Origin: Actinomycetota bacterium
GTDB lineage: Bacteria > Actinomycetota > Acidimicrobiia > Acidimicrobiales > Ilumatobacteraceae
Length of the DNA: 64,000 nt
NCBI GenBank assembly: GCA_026393535.1
Contig: JAPKZY010000106.1
Span: 62,001-126,000 of the forward strand
Reading direction: 5' to 3'
In this document: piece after piece, positions 43,207 through 51,019 of the stretch
How positions within the stretch are numbered: the first letter of the stretch is position 1
How the letters are laid out: the number at the start of each line of letters is the position of its first letter
The notes under the pieces: generated by a model
What the model was told of the DNA's origin: nothing
What the model saw: only the letters and a program-made list of their open reading frames with translations
Databases searched by the model: none
Position numbers and translations under genes: made by a program

Positions 43207-44134
43207 TCCGTTCGAGGATCTCGCTGACGCATTTACGGTCGGTGGCTATCGGCTTGGGTCTGTCATTGCGCGGCTAACGCCAGCGCCGATATCACAAGGT
43301 GCTGTCTCGTTACTTGCTCCTGGTGTTGCGTTATCTCTGCGGAAACGCCGTTTCATGATTGAACGACATTTGCAACGAGTCAATCCGACACTCACAGGGT
43401 TTGCGTTACACAGAGCATCACAGCAGGCGTTTGATAGTTACATGCGGTATTACACCGAGAGTTTTCGCTTGCCAACATTGTCCGCAAAGCATGTCTTGCG
43501 GTCGCTATCTAATGATGGTTTTCATTACATTGAATCTGCGTTAGAGATGGGCAAGGGTGCAATAGTCGCCCTTCCGCATCTCGGTGGTTGGGAATGGGCA
43601 GGTCGATGGATGGCAGAGATGGGTCACCGAATGACCGTCATCGTGGAACCGCTTGAACCTCCCGAACTCTTTGACTGGTTCACAAAATTGCGCAGTGATC
43701 TCGGCATGAATGTGGTTCCGCTTGGTCCTCGTGCCGCGCCTGAAGTTTTGGCTGCATTGCGTCGCAACGAAGTGGTGTGTTTATTGTCTGACCGAGACAT
43801 TCAGGGCAATGGAGTCGAAGTTGATTTTTTTGGTGAGCGAACGACTCTCCCTGCCGGTCCAGCGATGTTGGGGATTCGTTCCGGGGCGGCTGTAGTGCCG
43901 GGCGCTGTGTATTTCACATCGGCAGTAGATGGTCATCATTGTGTGATTCGCCCACCCTTGGTTTTCGAAAAAGTAGGCGGATTACGAGAGCAGGTAGCGG
44001 CGGGTACTCAAGCTCTAGCTGTTGAACTTGAAGGTCTGATTCGACGAGCACCCGAACAGTGGCATTTATTTCAACCAAATTGGCCAAGTGACCCTGGGTA
44101 TGCAGAGATGCGCGCGCGGTCTATCGCTGAATGA
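43199..44134 (+). CDS. patA: PIM acyltransferase PatA-like
   Basis: 311-residue LpxL/HtrB-fold acyltransferase. Catalytic HxxxxE motif in ALPHLGGWEWAGRWMAEMG, VCLLSDRDIQGNGVEVDFFG, and RSGAAVVPGAVYF. In mycobacteria PatA adds a palmitoyl chain to the mannose of PIM1/2; same role inferred from pgsA upstream and pimA downstream. ATG 43199 overlaps pgsA by eight bases. The end overlaps the convergent arsR by 14 bases. Confidence 0.88.
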   Translation: MASPFEDLADAFTVGGYRLGSVIARLTPAPISQGAVSLLAPGVALSLRKRRFMIERHLQRVNPTLTGFALHRASQQAFDSYMRYYTESFRLPTLSAKHVLRSLSNDGFHYIESALEMGKGAIVALPHLGGWEWAGRWMAEMGHRMTVIVEPLEPPELFDWFTKLRSDLGMNVVPLGPRAAPEVLAALRRNEVVCLLSDRDIQGNGVEVDFFGERTTLPAGPAMLGIRSGAAVVPGAVYFTSAVDGHHCVIRPPLVFEKVGGLREQVAAGTQALAVELEGLIRRAPEQWHLFQPNWPSDPGYAEMRARSIAE

Positions 44135-44438
44135 ATTGAGCCACTGCGTCAAGTGCATGAGGCGCGACGGAATACCAAATCCATGTTCCATCACGGCGTG
44201 ATTCAACAAGTCCGGCCTCACGAAGCACTTTTAAATGGTGACTAATCGTTGGTTGGCTTCGGTCAAGCGGTTCAGTTAAATCGCAGGAACAAATACCGTC
44301 ACGCCCCGCACGACGAACCAAATCAAAAAGGCGAAGACGAGTTGGGTCAGACAGTGCTGCAAACATGGGCGCTAGGAATGCTGCTGCGCTGTCGGCAAGC
44401 GGTCCTTTGCCGAGCTGAACCTGTTTGGCGTTTGTCAT
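44121..44438 (-). CDS. arsR: ArsR family arsenic-responsive repressor
   Basis: 105-residue winged-helix metalloregulator. Core FAALSDPTRLRLFDLVRRAG, metal site GICSCDLTEPLD (CxC thiol pair on the recognition-side helix) and QPTISHHLKVLREAGLVESRRDG. The CxC before the DNA-binding helix is the As(III)-binding type. ATG 44438 is preferred to 44453 because TATCAT lies six bases before it (leaderless). It faces the arsenic operon across a region with two operator-like repeats and probably represses both directions. Confidence 0.93.
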   Translation of the reverse strand: MTNAKQVQLGKGPLADSAAAFLAPMFAALSDPTRLRLFDLVRRAGRDGICSCDLTEPLDRSQPTISHHLKVLREAGLVESRRDGTWIWYSVAPHALDAVAQFIQR

Positions 44439-44444
44439 AGTTCC

Positions 44445-44491
44445 ATGATACATCGATAGTCATCAATGTGAAGTATATTGACGAGTATCAA
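44445..44491. promoter_or_regulatory. arsR promoter and two ArsR operator candidates
   Basis: Minus-strand promoter: -35 TTCACA (44467-44472), 16-base spacer, -10 TATCAT (44445-44450). Two related inverted repeats of the form TTGA-N6-TCAA: 44453-44466 (one mismatch), which fills the promoter spacer, and 44478-44491 (perfect), 25 bases away centre to centre. The plus-strand promoter for the arsI operon was not clear. Confidence 0.55.
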
Positions 44492-44523
44492 AGTATCTAA
44501 AAGACCTTTGACGAAAGGAAAGA

Positions 44524-44967
44524 ATGTCACGAGTACAACTTGCGCTAAATGTAGGCAATCTGAATGATGCCATCGTGTTCTACACCAAAATGTTTGGTGT
44601 TGGACCTGCCAAAGTTCGCGATGGGTATGCCAATTTTGCAATTGCTGAACCACCGTTGAAGCTCGTTCTCATCGAAGGACACGGAGAAGCTGGAACACTG
44701 AATCACGTGGGGGTTGAAGTAGAAAACACAGACCAGGTGGCAGCAAAAATTGAATCTGCCACTGCAATGGGAATGCCGATCGAGATTCAGGAAAGCGAAA
44801 CGTGCTGTTTCGCCGTTCAAGACAAGGTGTGGATCAAAGGCGGTGAGTTGCCGTGGGAGTGGTACACAGTCCTCGCTGATGCCCCCCAGGATTCCTCATT
44901 GAAGGCGATGCCGATCATACTCGGGGTTCCATCAACAGGTAGCTGCTGCGGACCAGAAAGTTGCTGA
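44524..44967 (+). CDS. ArsI/CadI family metal(loid) resistance enzyme (VOC fold)
   Basis: 147-residue vicinal-oxygen-chelate protein. Strongly like mycobacterial CadI (opening SRVQLALNV, GPAKVRDGYANFAIAEPPLK). ArsI-type features: vicinal cysteines C94-C95 in SETCCFAVQD, His61 and Glu112 as metal ligands; position 5 is Gln where ArsI has His. C-terminus SCCGPESC adds thiols. ArsI cleaves the carbon-arsenic bond of methylarsenite; CadI is cadmium/arsenic induced with unclear reaction. GAAAGGAAAG before the ATG is the ribosome site. Confidence 0.87.
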   Translation: MSRVQLALNVGNLNDAIVFYTKMFGVGPAKVRDGYANFAIAEPPLKLVLIEGHGEAGTLNHVGVEVENTDQVAAKIESATAMGMPIEIQESETCCFAVQDKVWIKGGELPWEWYTVLADAPQDSSLKAMPIILGVPSTGSCCGPESC

Positions 44968-45626
44968 TGTCGCGGCGCACCCTTGCCGAATTTCTCGGTA
45001 CTGCTTTATTAGTAATGGCGGTTGTTGGCTCGGGCATCATGGCTCAGAATCTCACGAAGGATGTTGCATTGCAATTACTAGCCAATGCGATTGCAACCGG
45101 CGGAGCATTGCTTGGCTTGATAACTATTTTTGGCCCTGTTTCGGGTGCATCGTTTAACCCGGTTGTGTCCTTGGTTGGTTACTTTGTCGACCGCGATTCA
45201 TCAATTGCTGTTCTTATTACTGATGTAGTTGCTCAAGTCGCTGGTGCAATTGCAGGTTGCATCATCGCGAACATCATGTTTGCGCATCCCTTCATTGAAA
45301 TGTCAACCAAAGTGCGTACAGGTGGGCCGACCTGGTTTTCCGAAGTCGTTGCCACCATTGGTTTGTTGCTAGTCATTTGGGGCGGGAAGAGAGCCGGCGC
45401 GAATGTTGCAGTGCTTGTTGCGGCCTGGATTACCGGGGCGTACTGGTTTACTTCTTCCACCAGTGTTGCTAACCCAGCTGTAGGCATTGGTCGAATGTTC
45501 TCTGATTCTTTTGCAGGTATTGCGCCAGAGTCAATGCCGTTGTTTGCAGTCATGCAAACTGTGGGCGGAGTGATTGGTTTTCTGATCATCAAGACTTTGT
45601 GGTCTGGTGACCGAGCCGCATCATGA
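44967..45626 (+). CDS. MIP family channel (AqpS-like aquaglyceroporin)
   Basis: 219-residue aquaporin-type channel with six helices. The first half-helix has FNPVVS instead of NPA, the second has ANPAVGIGR. In Sinorhizobium an AqpS channel replaces the arsenite pump and lets As(III) made by ArsC leave down its gradient; the gene order arsR-aqpS-arsC supports the same here. Start ATG 44967 shares one base with the arsI stop; its end overlaps arsC by ATGA. Confidence 0.88.
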   Translation: MSRRTLAEFLGTALLVMAVVGSGIMAQNLTKDVALQLLANAIATGGALLGLITIFGPVSGASFNPVVSLVGYFVDRDSSIAVLITDVVAQVAGAIAGCIIANIMFAHPFIEMSTKVRTGGPTWFSEVVATIGLLLVIWGGKRAGANVAVLVAAWITGAYWFTSSTSVANPAVGIGRMFSDSFAGIAPESMPLFAVMQTVGGVIGFLIIKTLWSGDRAAS

Positions 45627-46009
45627 GCGGCATTCTGTTCCTATGTATTCATAATGCTGGCCGTTCGCAAATGGCAGCAGGATTCGCACGAGAACTCTCT
45701 GGTGGTGACGTACTAATTTTGTCGGGTGGTTCGGAGCCCGCAGATTCTGTCAACCCTGTAGCTATTGATGTAATGAACGAAGTTGGAATTGATATTTCGC
45801 AGTTTGTGCCCCAGAAATACAATGACGACTTACTGAATGCGGTTGACGTAGTGGTCACCATGGGTTGCGGTGACACGTGTCCGTATATTCCTGGAAAACG
45901 ATATGTCGACTGGCCGCTTGATGATCCAAAAGGAAAGCCGCTAGAAGATGTCCGGCGCATTCGTGACGAGATCAAGGCTCACGTCACCGAATTGCTTGCT
46001 CAGTTGTAA
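45623..46009 (+). CDS. arsC: Arsenate reductase, low-molecular-weight phosphatase type
   Basis: 128 residues; reduces As(V) to As(III). P-loop CIHNAGRSQM with nucleophile Cys8, and MGCGDTCPYIPGKRYVDW with Cys82 and Cys86. This CGDxCPYIPGK form resembles the mycothiol-linked ArsC of Corynebacterium; MshC at 37507 would supply that thiol (inference). ATGA overlap with the aquaporin. Its 3' end overlaps the convergent LLM gene by ten bases. Confidence 0.93.
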   Translation: MSGILFLCIHNAGRSQMAAGFARELSGGDVLILSGGSEPADSVNPVAIDVMNEVGIDISQFVPQKYNDDLLNAVDVVVTMGCGDTCPYIPGKRYVDWPLDDPKGKPLEDVRRIRDEIKAHVTELLAQL

Positions 46010-46914
46010 ACGTCAAACAACTGGTTGATGGCCTTTACTTGACCACCAGTTGTTGATGACATTACAGCAATCGGGGTGACGCCTGCATGTGCCCACTCCT
46101 CAAAGCGAGCACGAACATGGGATGCAGATCCGCTAATTGTGTTGTCGTCGAGCCAATTGTCGCTCATGAGTGAAGGAAGAATGTCTTTGTTACCCGCTTC
46201 GATTGCGGCTTCAATGGCATCCATTTCTTCTGTGTAACCGGCGGCTCGCCAATAGTTGCGGTAGTTAGGAAGTGACACGTACCCGGTGAGAGTGCGGCGG
46301 TTCACTGCGCGTGCAGCTTCCACATCGTCGTCGATGACAGTTGGAATCATGTTCGCTAAGAAGAAATCATCACGCACTGCGTTTGGAACTTCCGAAAGTT
46401 GTTTGGACATATGGCTCAATGAAGCATTTGCCCAAATCGCGCCTTCAGAAATTTCTGTGGCTAGTTGCAACATCTTGTTGCGAAGTGTTGCAAGATAAAT
46501 CGGAGGCAATTGTCCGCCGAAGCGTTCATTTGCGCGCATCGCCGCAACATAGGCAGCTGTATCTGCAAGTGGCTTTCCTGTTTCAACACCAAGACGTTCT
46601 GTAACTGGCCCGTGACTGACACCAAGTCCCAGGCGAAATCGACCGTCTGACATCTCATTGATGTGAGAGGCAGTGTTTGCCATTTCGACGGGGTGGCTGT
46701 AGTAGATCGGTTGAATCGACGTCCAGTAATTGATTCGTGATGTTTCATGAGCGAGTGAGACGCATAAACCCATGGTTCCGCCAAGACTGGGGCACGCAAG
46801 GCCCGAGATTCCCTTGTTCTCGGCCTCAACGGCGAGTTCAAGAATGGCACGTCTCTTTGTGGGTGAAGCCACAATGGAGAGGGCGGGTCGGAAAGAAGCA
46901 TCTACCGTAAGCAT
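46000..46914 (-). CDS. LLM class flavin/F420-dependent oxidoreductase
   Basis: 304-residue luciferase-like monooxygenase fold. Seen: RRAILELAVEAENKGISGL, the TIM-barrel motifs HPVEMANTASHINEMSDGRFRLGLGVSHG and AAMRANERFGGQLPPIYLATL. Actinobacterial members usually use F420, and an F420:NADP oxidoreductase is present at 36827. Substrate unknown. Leaderless-type start (TAGGTT-N6-ATG). Not clearly part of the arsenic operon, since it runs toward it. Confidence 0.88.
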   Translation of the reverse strand: MLTVDASFRPALSIVASPTKRRAILELAVEAENKGISGLACPSLGGTMGLCVSLAHETSRINYWTSIQPIYYSHPVEMANTASHINEMSDGRFRLGLGVSHGPVTERLGVETGKPLADTAAYVAAMRANERFGGQLPPIYLATLRNKMLQLATEISEGAIWANASLSHMSKQLSEVPNAVRDDFFLANMIPTVIDDDVEAARAVNRRTLTGYVSLPNYRNYWRAAGYTEEMDAIEAAIEAGNKDILPSLMSDNWLDDNTISGSASHVRARFEEWAHAGVTPIAVMSSTTGGQVKAINQLFDVYN

Positions 46915-46919
46915 TCCCG

Positions 46920-46926
46920 TAACCTA
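46920..46926. promoter_or_regulatory. Shared -10 region of divergent LLM and pimA genes
   Basis: Plus strand: TAACCT (46920-46925), seven bases, pimA ATG (46933). Minus strand: TAGGTT (46926-46921), six bases, LLM ATG (46914). Two leaderless genes share one almost symmetric -10 in an 18-base gap. Confidence 0.6.
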
Positions 46927-46932
46927 GCCTGC

Positions 46933-48099
46933 ATGTTGCGAATTGGAATAGTGAGCCCGTACAGCCTCACGGTTCCTGGGGGAGTTCAGCAGCAAGTCCT
47001 AGGTCTGGCACGGAGTTTGCGCGCCAAAGGGCACGAGGTTCGAGTCCTTGGTCCATGCGATGGTCCACCCCCCGATGCGTTCGTAACTCCACTTGGTAAC
47101 AGCCTTCCCACTGCAGTGAATGGATCCATCGCTCCACTGGCCCCCGATGCATCGGCGGCATTGCGCACCATTCGCGCACTGAACGACGAAGCATTCGATG
47201 TTGTGCACGTGCACGAACCGTTGGTGCCTGGGCCTTCGTTAACTGCGCTTCTTGTAAAGATGGCACCAGTCGTCGCCACATTTCATTCAGCGGGGGAGTC
47301 TGCTGCGTATCGCACGTTTTCGCGACAATTGAAATGGGTGGCATCACGTATTGATATTCGAGTCGCCGTATCGAAAGATGCTGTTGAATTAGCGCAGCGC
47401 TACATCGGTGGTGAGTACGAAGTGTTGTTTAACGGAATAGAACTGGGTGACTACTCAACTTCGTCGACGTCTCCGCGTGAGAATGCAATCTTTTTTATAG
47501 GTCGACATGAAGAACGCAAAGGTCTCAGTAATCTGCTCGAAGCGCTCGCACAACTTCCACCTGATGTGCGGTTATGGATTGCATCAGATGGACCACAGAC
47601 TGCAGAACTAAAAATTCGTTTCGGTTCAGACTCGCGCATTGAATGGCTGGGTCGAATTTCTGATTCAGAAAAAATCAGTCGCATGAGTCGTGCATCAGTG
47701 TTTTGTGCTCCGTCGCTTCACGGTGAGTCGTTTGGCGTCGTGCTTCTTGAAGCGATGGCTGCTGGCACTCCGGTAGTGGCAAGCAACCTCGACGGGTATC
47801 GCAATGTGGCAACCGACGACGAGACAGCTTTGCTCGTTGAAATCGGAAATGTCGCCAGCCTGGCCTCGGCACTTACTCGCGTATTGACTGAACCTCAATT
47901 GGCGACGCGACTCACGGCAAACGGGCGCGAGCATGCGCAGCGCTTTTCAATGGATGCACTTGCTGATCGATATATCGAGATGTATGAACGGGCGCTGCAT
48001 ATGGAAGCGACAAACATCACCACCATCAAGGTGCCCCGTATGCTGAAGCGGTTCGAAGATCGTTTTTTACGGCGATCACATCTTGATGGCGGGCGATAA
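46933..48099 (+). CDS. pimA: Phosphatidylinositol mannosyltransferase PimA-like (GT4)
   Basis: 388 residues; peripheral membrane GT-B enzyme moving mannose from GDP-Man to phosphatidylinositol. PimA-type start RIGIVSPYSLTVPGGVQQQVLGLA with the Gly loop, VVHVHEPLVPGPSL, FIGRHEERKGLSNLLEAL, and the donor-site ExxxxxxxE in PSLHGESFGVVLLEAMAAGTP. An added C-terminal stretch of about 25 residues is basic. Its place with pgsA and patA (now split by the arsenic genes) supports this role over other GT4 enzymes. Confidence 0.9.
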   Translation: MLRIGIVSPYSLTVPGGVQQQVLGLARSLRAKGHEVRVLGPCDGPPPDAFVTPLGNSLPTAVNGSIAPLAPDASAALRTIRALNDEAFDVVHVHEPLVPGPSLTALLVKMAPVVATFHSAGESAAYRTFSRQLKWVASRIDIRVAVSKDAVELAQRYIGGEYEVLFNGIELGDYSTSSTSPRENAIFFIGRHEERKGLSNLLEALAQLPPDVRLWIASDGPQTAELKIRFGSDSRIEWLGRISDSEKISRMSRASVFCAPSLHGESFGVVLLEAMAAGTPVVASNLDGYRNVATDDETALLVEIGNVASLASALTRVLTEPQLATRLTANGREHAQRFSMDALADRYIEMYERALHMEATNITTIKVPRMLKRFEDRFLRRSHLDGGR

Positions 48100-48132
48100 G
48101 GGTTGACAGCTGTCAGCCCTGTGAAAGGACAT

Positions 48133-48951
48133 ATGAATCAACGTCAATGGATTCCCATCGAGGAATCGAGACAGTCTCAGGCACGTCGCATGTTTGCGTT
48201 TCCCGTTTCGTTCACTCTTGCCATCACCATCATTTTTCTTATCATCGGATTCATTATTGGCTTCCCTGTAATCGCGGCCGTTGTTGGTGCTGCTATTTCT
48301 GGCGGCTTTATGTGGAACGTGTATCGCAATAGCAATGATGTTGTTTTGAAGATGGTCGGTGGCTTGCCTGCCTCAGAACACGAACACGCTCGTCTGTTTA
48401 ATGTGATTGATGGGTTGTGTGTCGTCGGAGGCGATCCACGACCAGCATTGCGTGTAGTCGGTATTGAGTACCCCGTTGCCCTCGCAGTTGGCATGCCAGG
48501 TGAAGCCGGAACAATCGTGGTGTCTGCAGGATTTTTGAAAACAATGGGACGCGTCGAAATGGAAGCCGTCATGGCGCACATTATGTGGCGACTGCGTACT
48601 GGTGACATTGGTCTCACGACATACATGTTGGCGTTGACGGCTGCGGTTCAAAGGTTCGGTGGAGACAAGGCGATGAAGGCTGTTATTACTCGTGTCGCAG
48701 ACGAACGGACCGTCATGTGGGCTGACGTTGCTGCGTGTCAAGCAACTCGTTATCCGCCAGCAATGGTGTCTGCCCTTGAAATTGTTGAGCGGGCAGCTGA
48801 TATTCCCCTTGGGCGAATTGGCGCACAACCGTTGTGGTTTGCAACTCCGGATTCAGCAGGGGATGACAGTAATTCACTAAGCGGTGGGTCTACTATGGCG
48901 TTTGCTCGTCCGCCATTGGCAGACCGTATTGCTGTTCTCAAGGAGATCTGA
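48133..48951 (+). CDS. Degenerate M48 (HtpX-like) peptidase homologue
   Basis: 272 residues: two membrane helices in the first 60 residues, then an M48-like domain. Where active members have AHELAHxxxGD, this protein reads AHIMWRLRTGD (from about residue 148): the first His remains, but Glu is Ile and the second His is Arg, so zinc catalysis should be lost. The rest of the fold (VGIEYPVALAVGMPGEAGTIVVSAG) is preserved. ATG 48133 fits AAAGG six bases upstream; a TTG at 48103 is in frame. Possibly a scaffold or regulatory pseudo-protease in the envelope. Confidence 0.8.
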   Translation: MNQRQWIPIEESRQSQARRMFAFPVSFTLAITIIFLIIGFIIGFPVIAAVVGAAISGGFMWNVYRNSNDVVLKMVGGLPASEHEHARLFNVIDGLCVVGGDPRPALRVVGIEYPVALAVGMPGEAGTIVVSAGFLKTMGRVEMEAVMAHIMWRLRTGDIGLTTYMLALTAAVQRFGGDKAMKAVITRVADERTVMWADVAACQATRYPPAMVSALEIVERAADIPLGRIGAQPLWFATPDSAGDDSNSLSGGSTMAFARPPLADRIAVLKEI

Positions 48952-48952
48952 C

Positions 48953-50032
48953 ATGTTGAAATCACACCGCACTCTTGTTCGTTTATCGGTAGCCACCGTC
49001 TTGGTGTCCATTCTCGCAGCCTGTGGAGGCGGTGGATCAAGTTCCGACACAACTGCAGCGTGGGTAGACCCGCTCACAACAACTCCTCCAGTTCCTGGGT
49101 ACCCACTTACTGGTCTTCCTATTACCGACCAAGCTGCAGCAATGCGTGTTGCTTTGGTAGCAAAGATCGATAACCATCCTGCTGCTCGTCCACAAACTGG
49201 TCTGAACAAAGCTGACATCGTGTTTGAAGAAAACGTTGAATCACTCACGCGTTTCGCAGCAGTGTTCCAAAGCCAGGGCAGTGATCCGGTCGGACCATTG
49301 CGTAGTGGCCGTACTCAAGACATCGACATCCTTGCTTCGTTCAACAAACCATTGTTCGCATGGTCCGGCGGTAATTATCGAGTGACCAAAGCAGTAAACG
49401 CAAGCGACATGGTAAATGTTGGCTACAGCGCTTCTCGGGGTAAGGGCGGGTATTACCGCGAAAAGACTATGAAGGCCCCGCATAACTTGTACGCAAAGAC
49501 TTCAGATCTTTGGACACTTGCGCCTGCAGGTTCTGCTGCTCCGAAGCCACAATTTCTCTTTCGCACCGATAGCGATGCAAAGCCATCAACATCAACAGCA
49601 ATTGATGGCGCAAAAATCTCGATGTACAACGTTCGCGTCTACTGGAAATGGGATGCAGCAACCGGAAACTTCTTGCGCAGCAGCGACAATGACAAGCGCG
49701 TTCTCGAGCCACATATGACCGATGACGGTCAAGTCAATACGAAGAATGTTGTTGTTCTCTACGTCACCTACGTGCGAAGCAAAGCAGACCGCAAGAGTCC
49801 GAACGCTCTCACCACGGGTAAGGGCACAGGCTTTGTCATGACCGATGGCGGCATTATTCCCGTCACATGGTTGCGCGGAAACCGCAGAGTTCCGTTCACT
49901 CTCCTCGATGCAAACAACCAATATGTCCGCTTGACTCCTGGTCGCACCTGGGTCGAACTGGCATGGAAGAACTCCTTGGCGCCAGTGGCTCCAGGCATTG
50001 ATCCTTCCAAAGTCGCTTTCCCAGCGGTCTAA
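48953..50032 (+). CDS. DUF3048 (YerB-like) lipoprotein
   Basis: 359 residues with a lipoprotein signal: basic start, hydrophobic core and lipobox LAAC (Cys24), followed by a Gly/Ser/Thr linker. The DUF3048 domain follows (ALVAKIDNHPAARPQTGLNKADIVFEE, VGPLRSGRTQDIDI, and a C-terminal half with GTGFVMTDGG). Exported and lipid-anchored; function of the family unknown. ATG 48953 has AGGAGA at 48941-48946. The start follows the M48-like gene by one base. Confidence 0.92.
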   Translation: MLKSHRTLVRLSVATVLVSILAACGGGGSSSDTTAAWVDPLTTTPPVPGYPLTGLPITDQAAAMRVALVAKIDNHPAARPQTGLNKADIVFEENVESLTRFAAVFQSQGSDPVGPLRSGRTQDIDILASFNKPLFAWSGGNYRVTKAVNASDMVNVGYSASRGKGGYYREKTMKAPHNLYAKTSDLWTLAPAGSAAPKPQFLFRTDSDAKPSTSTAIDGAKISMYNVRVYWKWDAATGNFLRSSDNDKRVLEPHMTDDGQVNTKNVVVLYVTYVRSKADRKSPNALTTGKGTGFVMTDGGIIPVTWLRGNRRVPFTLLDANNQYVRLTPGRTWVELAWKNSLAPVAPGIDPSKVAFPAV

Positions 50033-50070
50033 AGCCGTAATTCACATGGGGTGACATCGCGTCGCCTCGG

Positions 50071-50076
50071 TACGAT
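50071..50076 (+). promoter_or_regulatory. -10 element TACGAT of pdxS, leaderless
   Basis: TACGAT is seven bases before the pdxS ATG (50084). Confidence 0.5.
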
Positions 50077-50083
50077 AACAAGC

Positions 50084-50986
50084 ATGGTTTCTACTAACGG
50101 TTCGTCGTCAACTGGCACACAACGCGTCAAGCGTGGTTTGGCCGAGATGTTGAAGGGCGGCGTCATCATGGACGTCGTCAACTCTGATCAGGCAAAGATT
50201 GCAGAAGATGCTGGCGCATGCGCTGTCATGGCGCTTGAACGAGTACCAGCTGATATTCGTCGTGATGGCGGAGTTGCTCGCATGAGTGACCCTGAAATGA
50301 TCATGGCAATTCAGGCCAGCGTTCACATTCCAGTGATGGCAAAAGTTCGTATTGGTCATTTCGTTGAAGCGCAAATTCTTCAGTCGCTTGGAGTTGACTT
50401 CATTGATGAGTCCGAAGTTCTGACTCCAGCTGATGAAACACACCACATCGACAAATTTGATTTCACCATTCCGTTCGTATGTGGAGCAACCAACTTGGGT
50501 GAAGCGCTCCGTCGAATTTCTGAAGGCGCCGCACTTATTCGTTCAAAGGGCGAAGCCGGCACGGGAAACATGGTGGAAGCCGTACGTCACCTTCGTTCAA
50601 TTCTCGGAGATATTCGTAAAATTACACAAGCGGATTCAGCTGAACTTTTCGAATGGGCAAAGAGGCTTCAAGCCCCGTTGTCATTGGTGCAAGAGATTGC
50701 AGAGACTGGCAAATTGCAAGTTCCTTTGTTCGCCGCGGGTGGCATCGCAACTCCAGCAGACGCAGCACTCGCAATGCAATTAGGCGCAGAAACTGTTTTC
50801 GTCGGATCAGGAATTTTCAAGAGTGCCGATCCAGCACCTCGCGCCAAGGCGATTGTTGAAGCTACAACCCACTTCCGCGATGCAGATGTGCTTGCACGCG
50901 TGAGTCGTGGTCTTGGTGTTGCCATGACTGGTATCGCAATGGATGAAATCAACGAAACACAGCGCTTCGCGTCGCGCGGTTGGTAG
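50084..50986 (+). CDS. pdxS: Pyridoxal 5'-phosphate synthase, lyase subunit PdxS
   Basis: 300-residue TIM-barrel enzyme that makes PLP from ribose 5-phosphate, glyceraldehyde 3-phosphate and ammonia given by PdxT. Near-invariant family sequence: [36 protein letters not shown], catalytic Lys in [10 protein letters not shown], second Lys in [11 protein letters not shown], phosphate site [14 protein letters not shown]. Start by leaderless -10 seven bases upstream. YggS at 20620 belongs to the same vitamin B6 economy. Confidence 0.97.
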   Translation: MVSTNGSSSTGTQRVKRGLAEMLKGGVIMDVVNSDQAKIAEDAGACAVMALERVPADIRRDGGVARMSDPEMIMAIQASVHIPVMAKVRIGHFVEAQILQSLGVDFIDESEVLTPADETHHIDKFDFTIPFVCGATNLGEALRRISEGAALIRSKGEAGTGNMVEAVRHLRSILGDIRKITQADSAELFEWAKRLQAPLSLVQEIAETGKLQVPLFAAGGIATPADAALAMQLGAETVFVGSGIFKSADPAPRAKAIVEATTHFRDADVLARVSRGLGVAMTGIAMDEINETQRFASRGW

Positions 50987-51019
50987 ACGCAGTCGTGACT
51001 GCGAGGCCTCCGGGTGAAC

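Noticed and set aside
44121-46914. Transposon or genomic island carrying arsenic genes
   Set aside because: No transposase, integrase, tRNA target or flanking repeats were found; insertion is inferred from gene order only.
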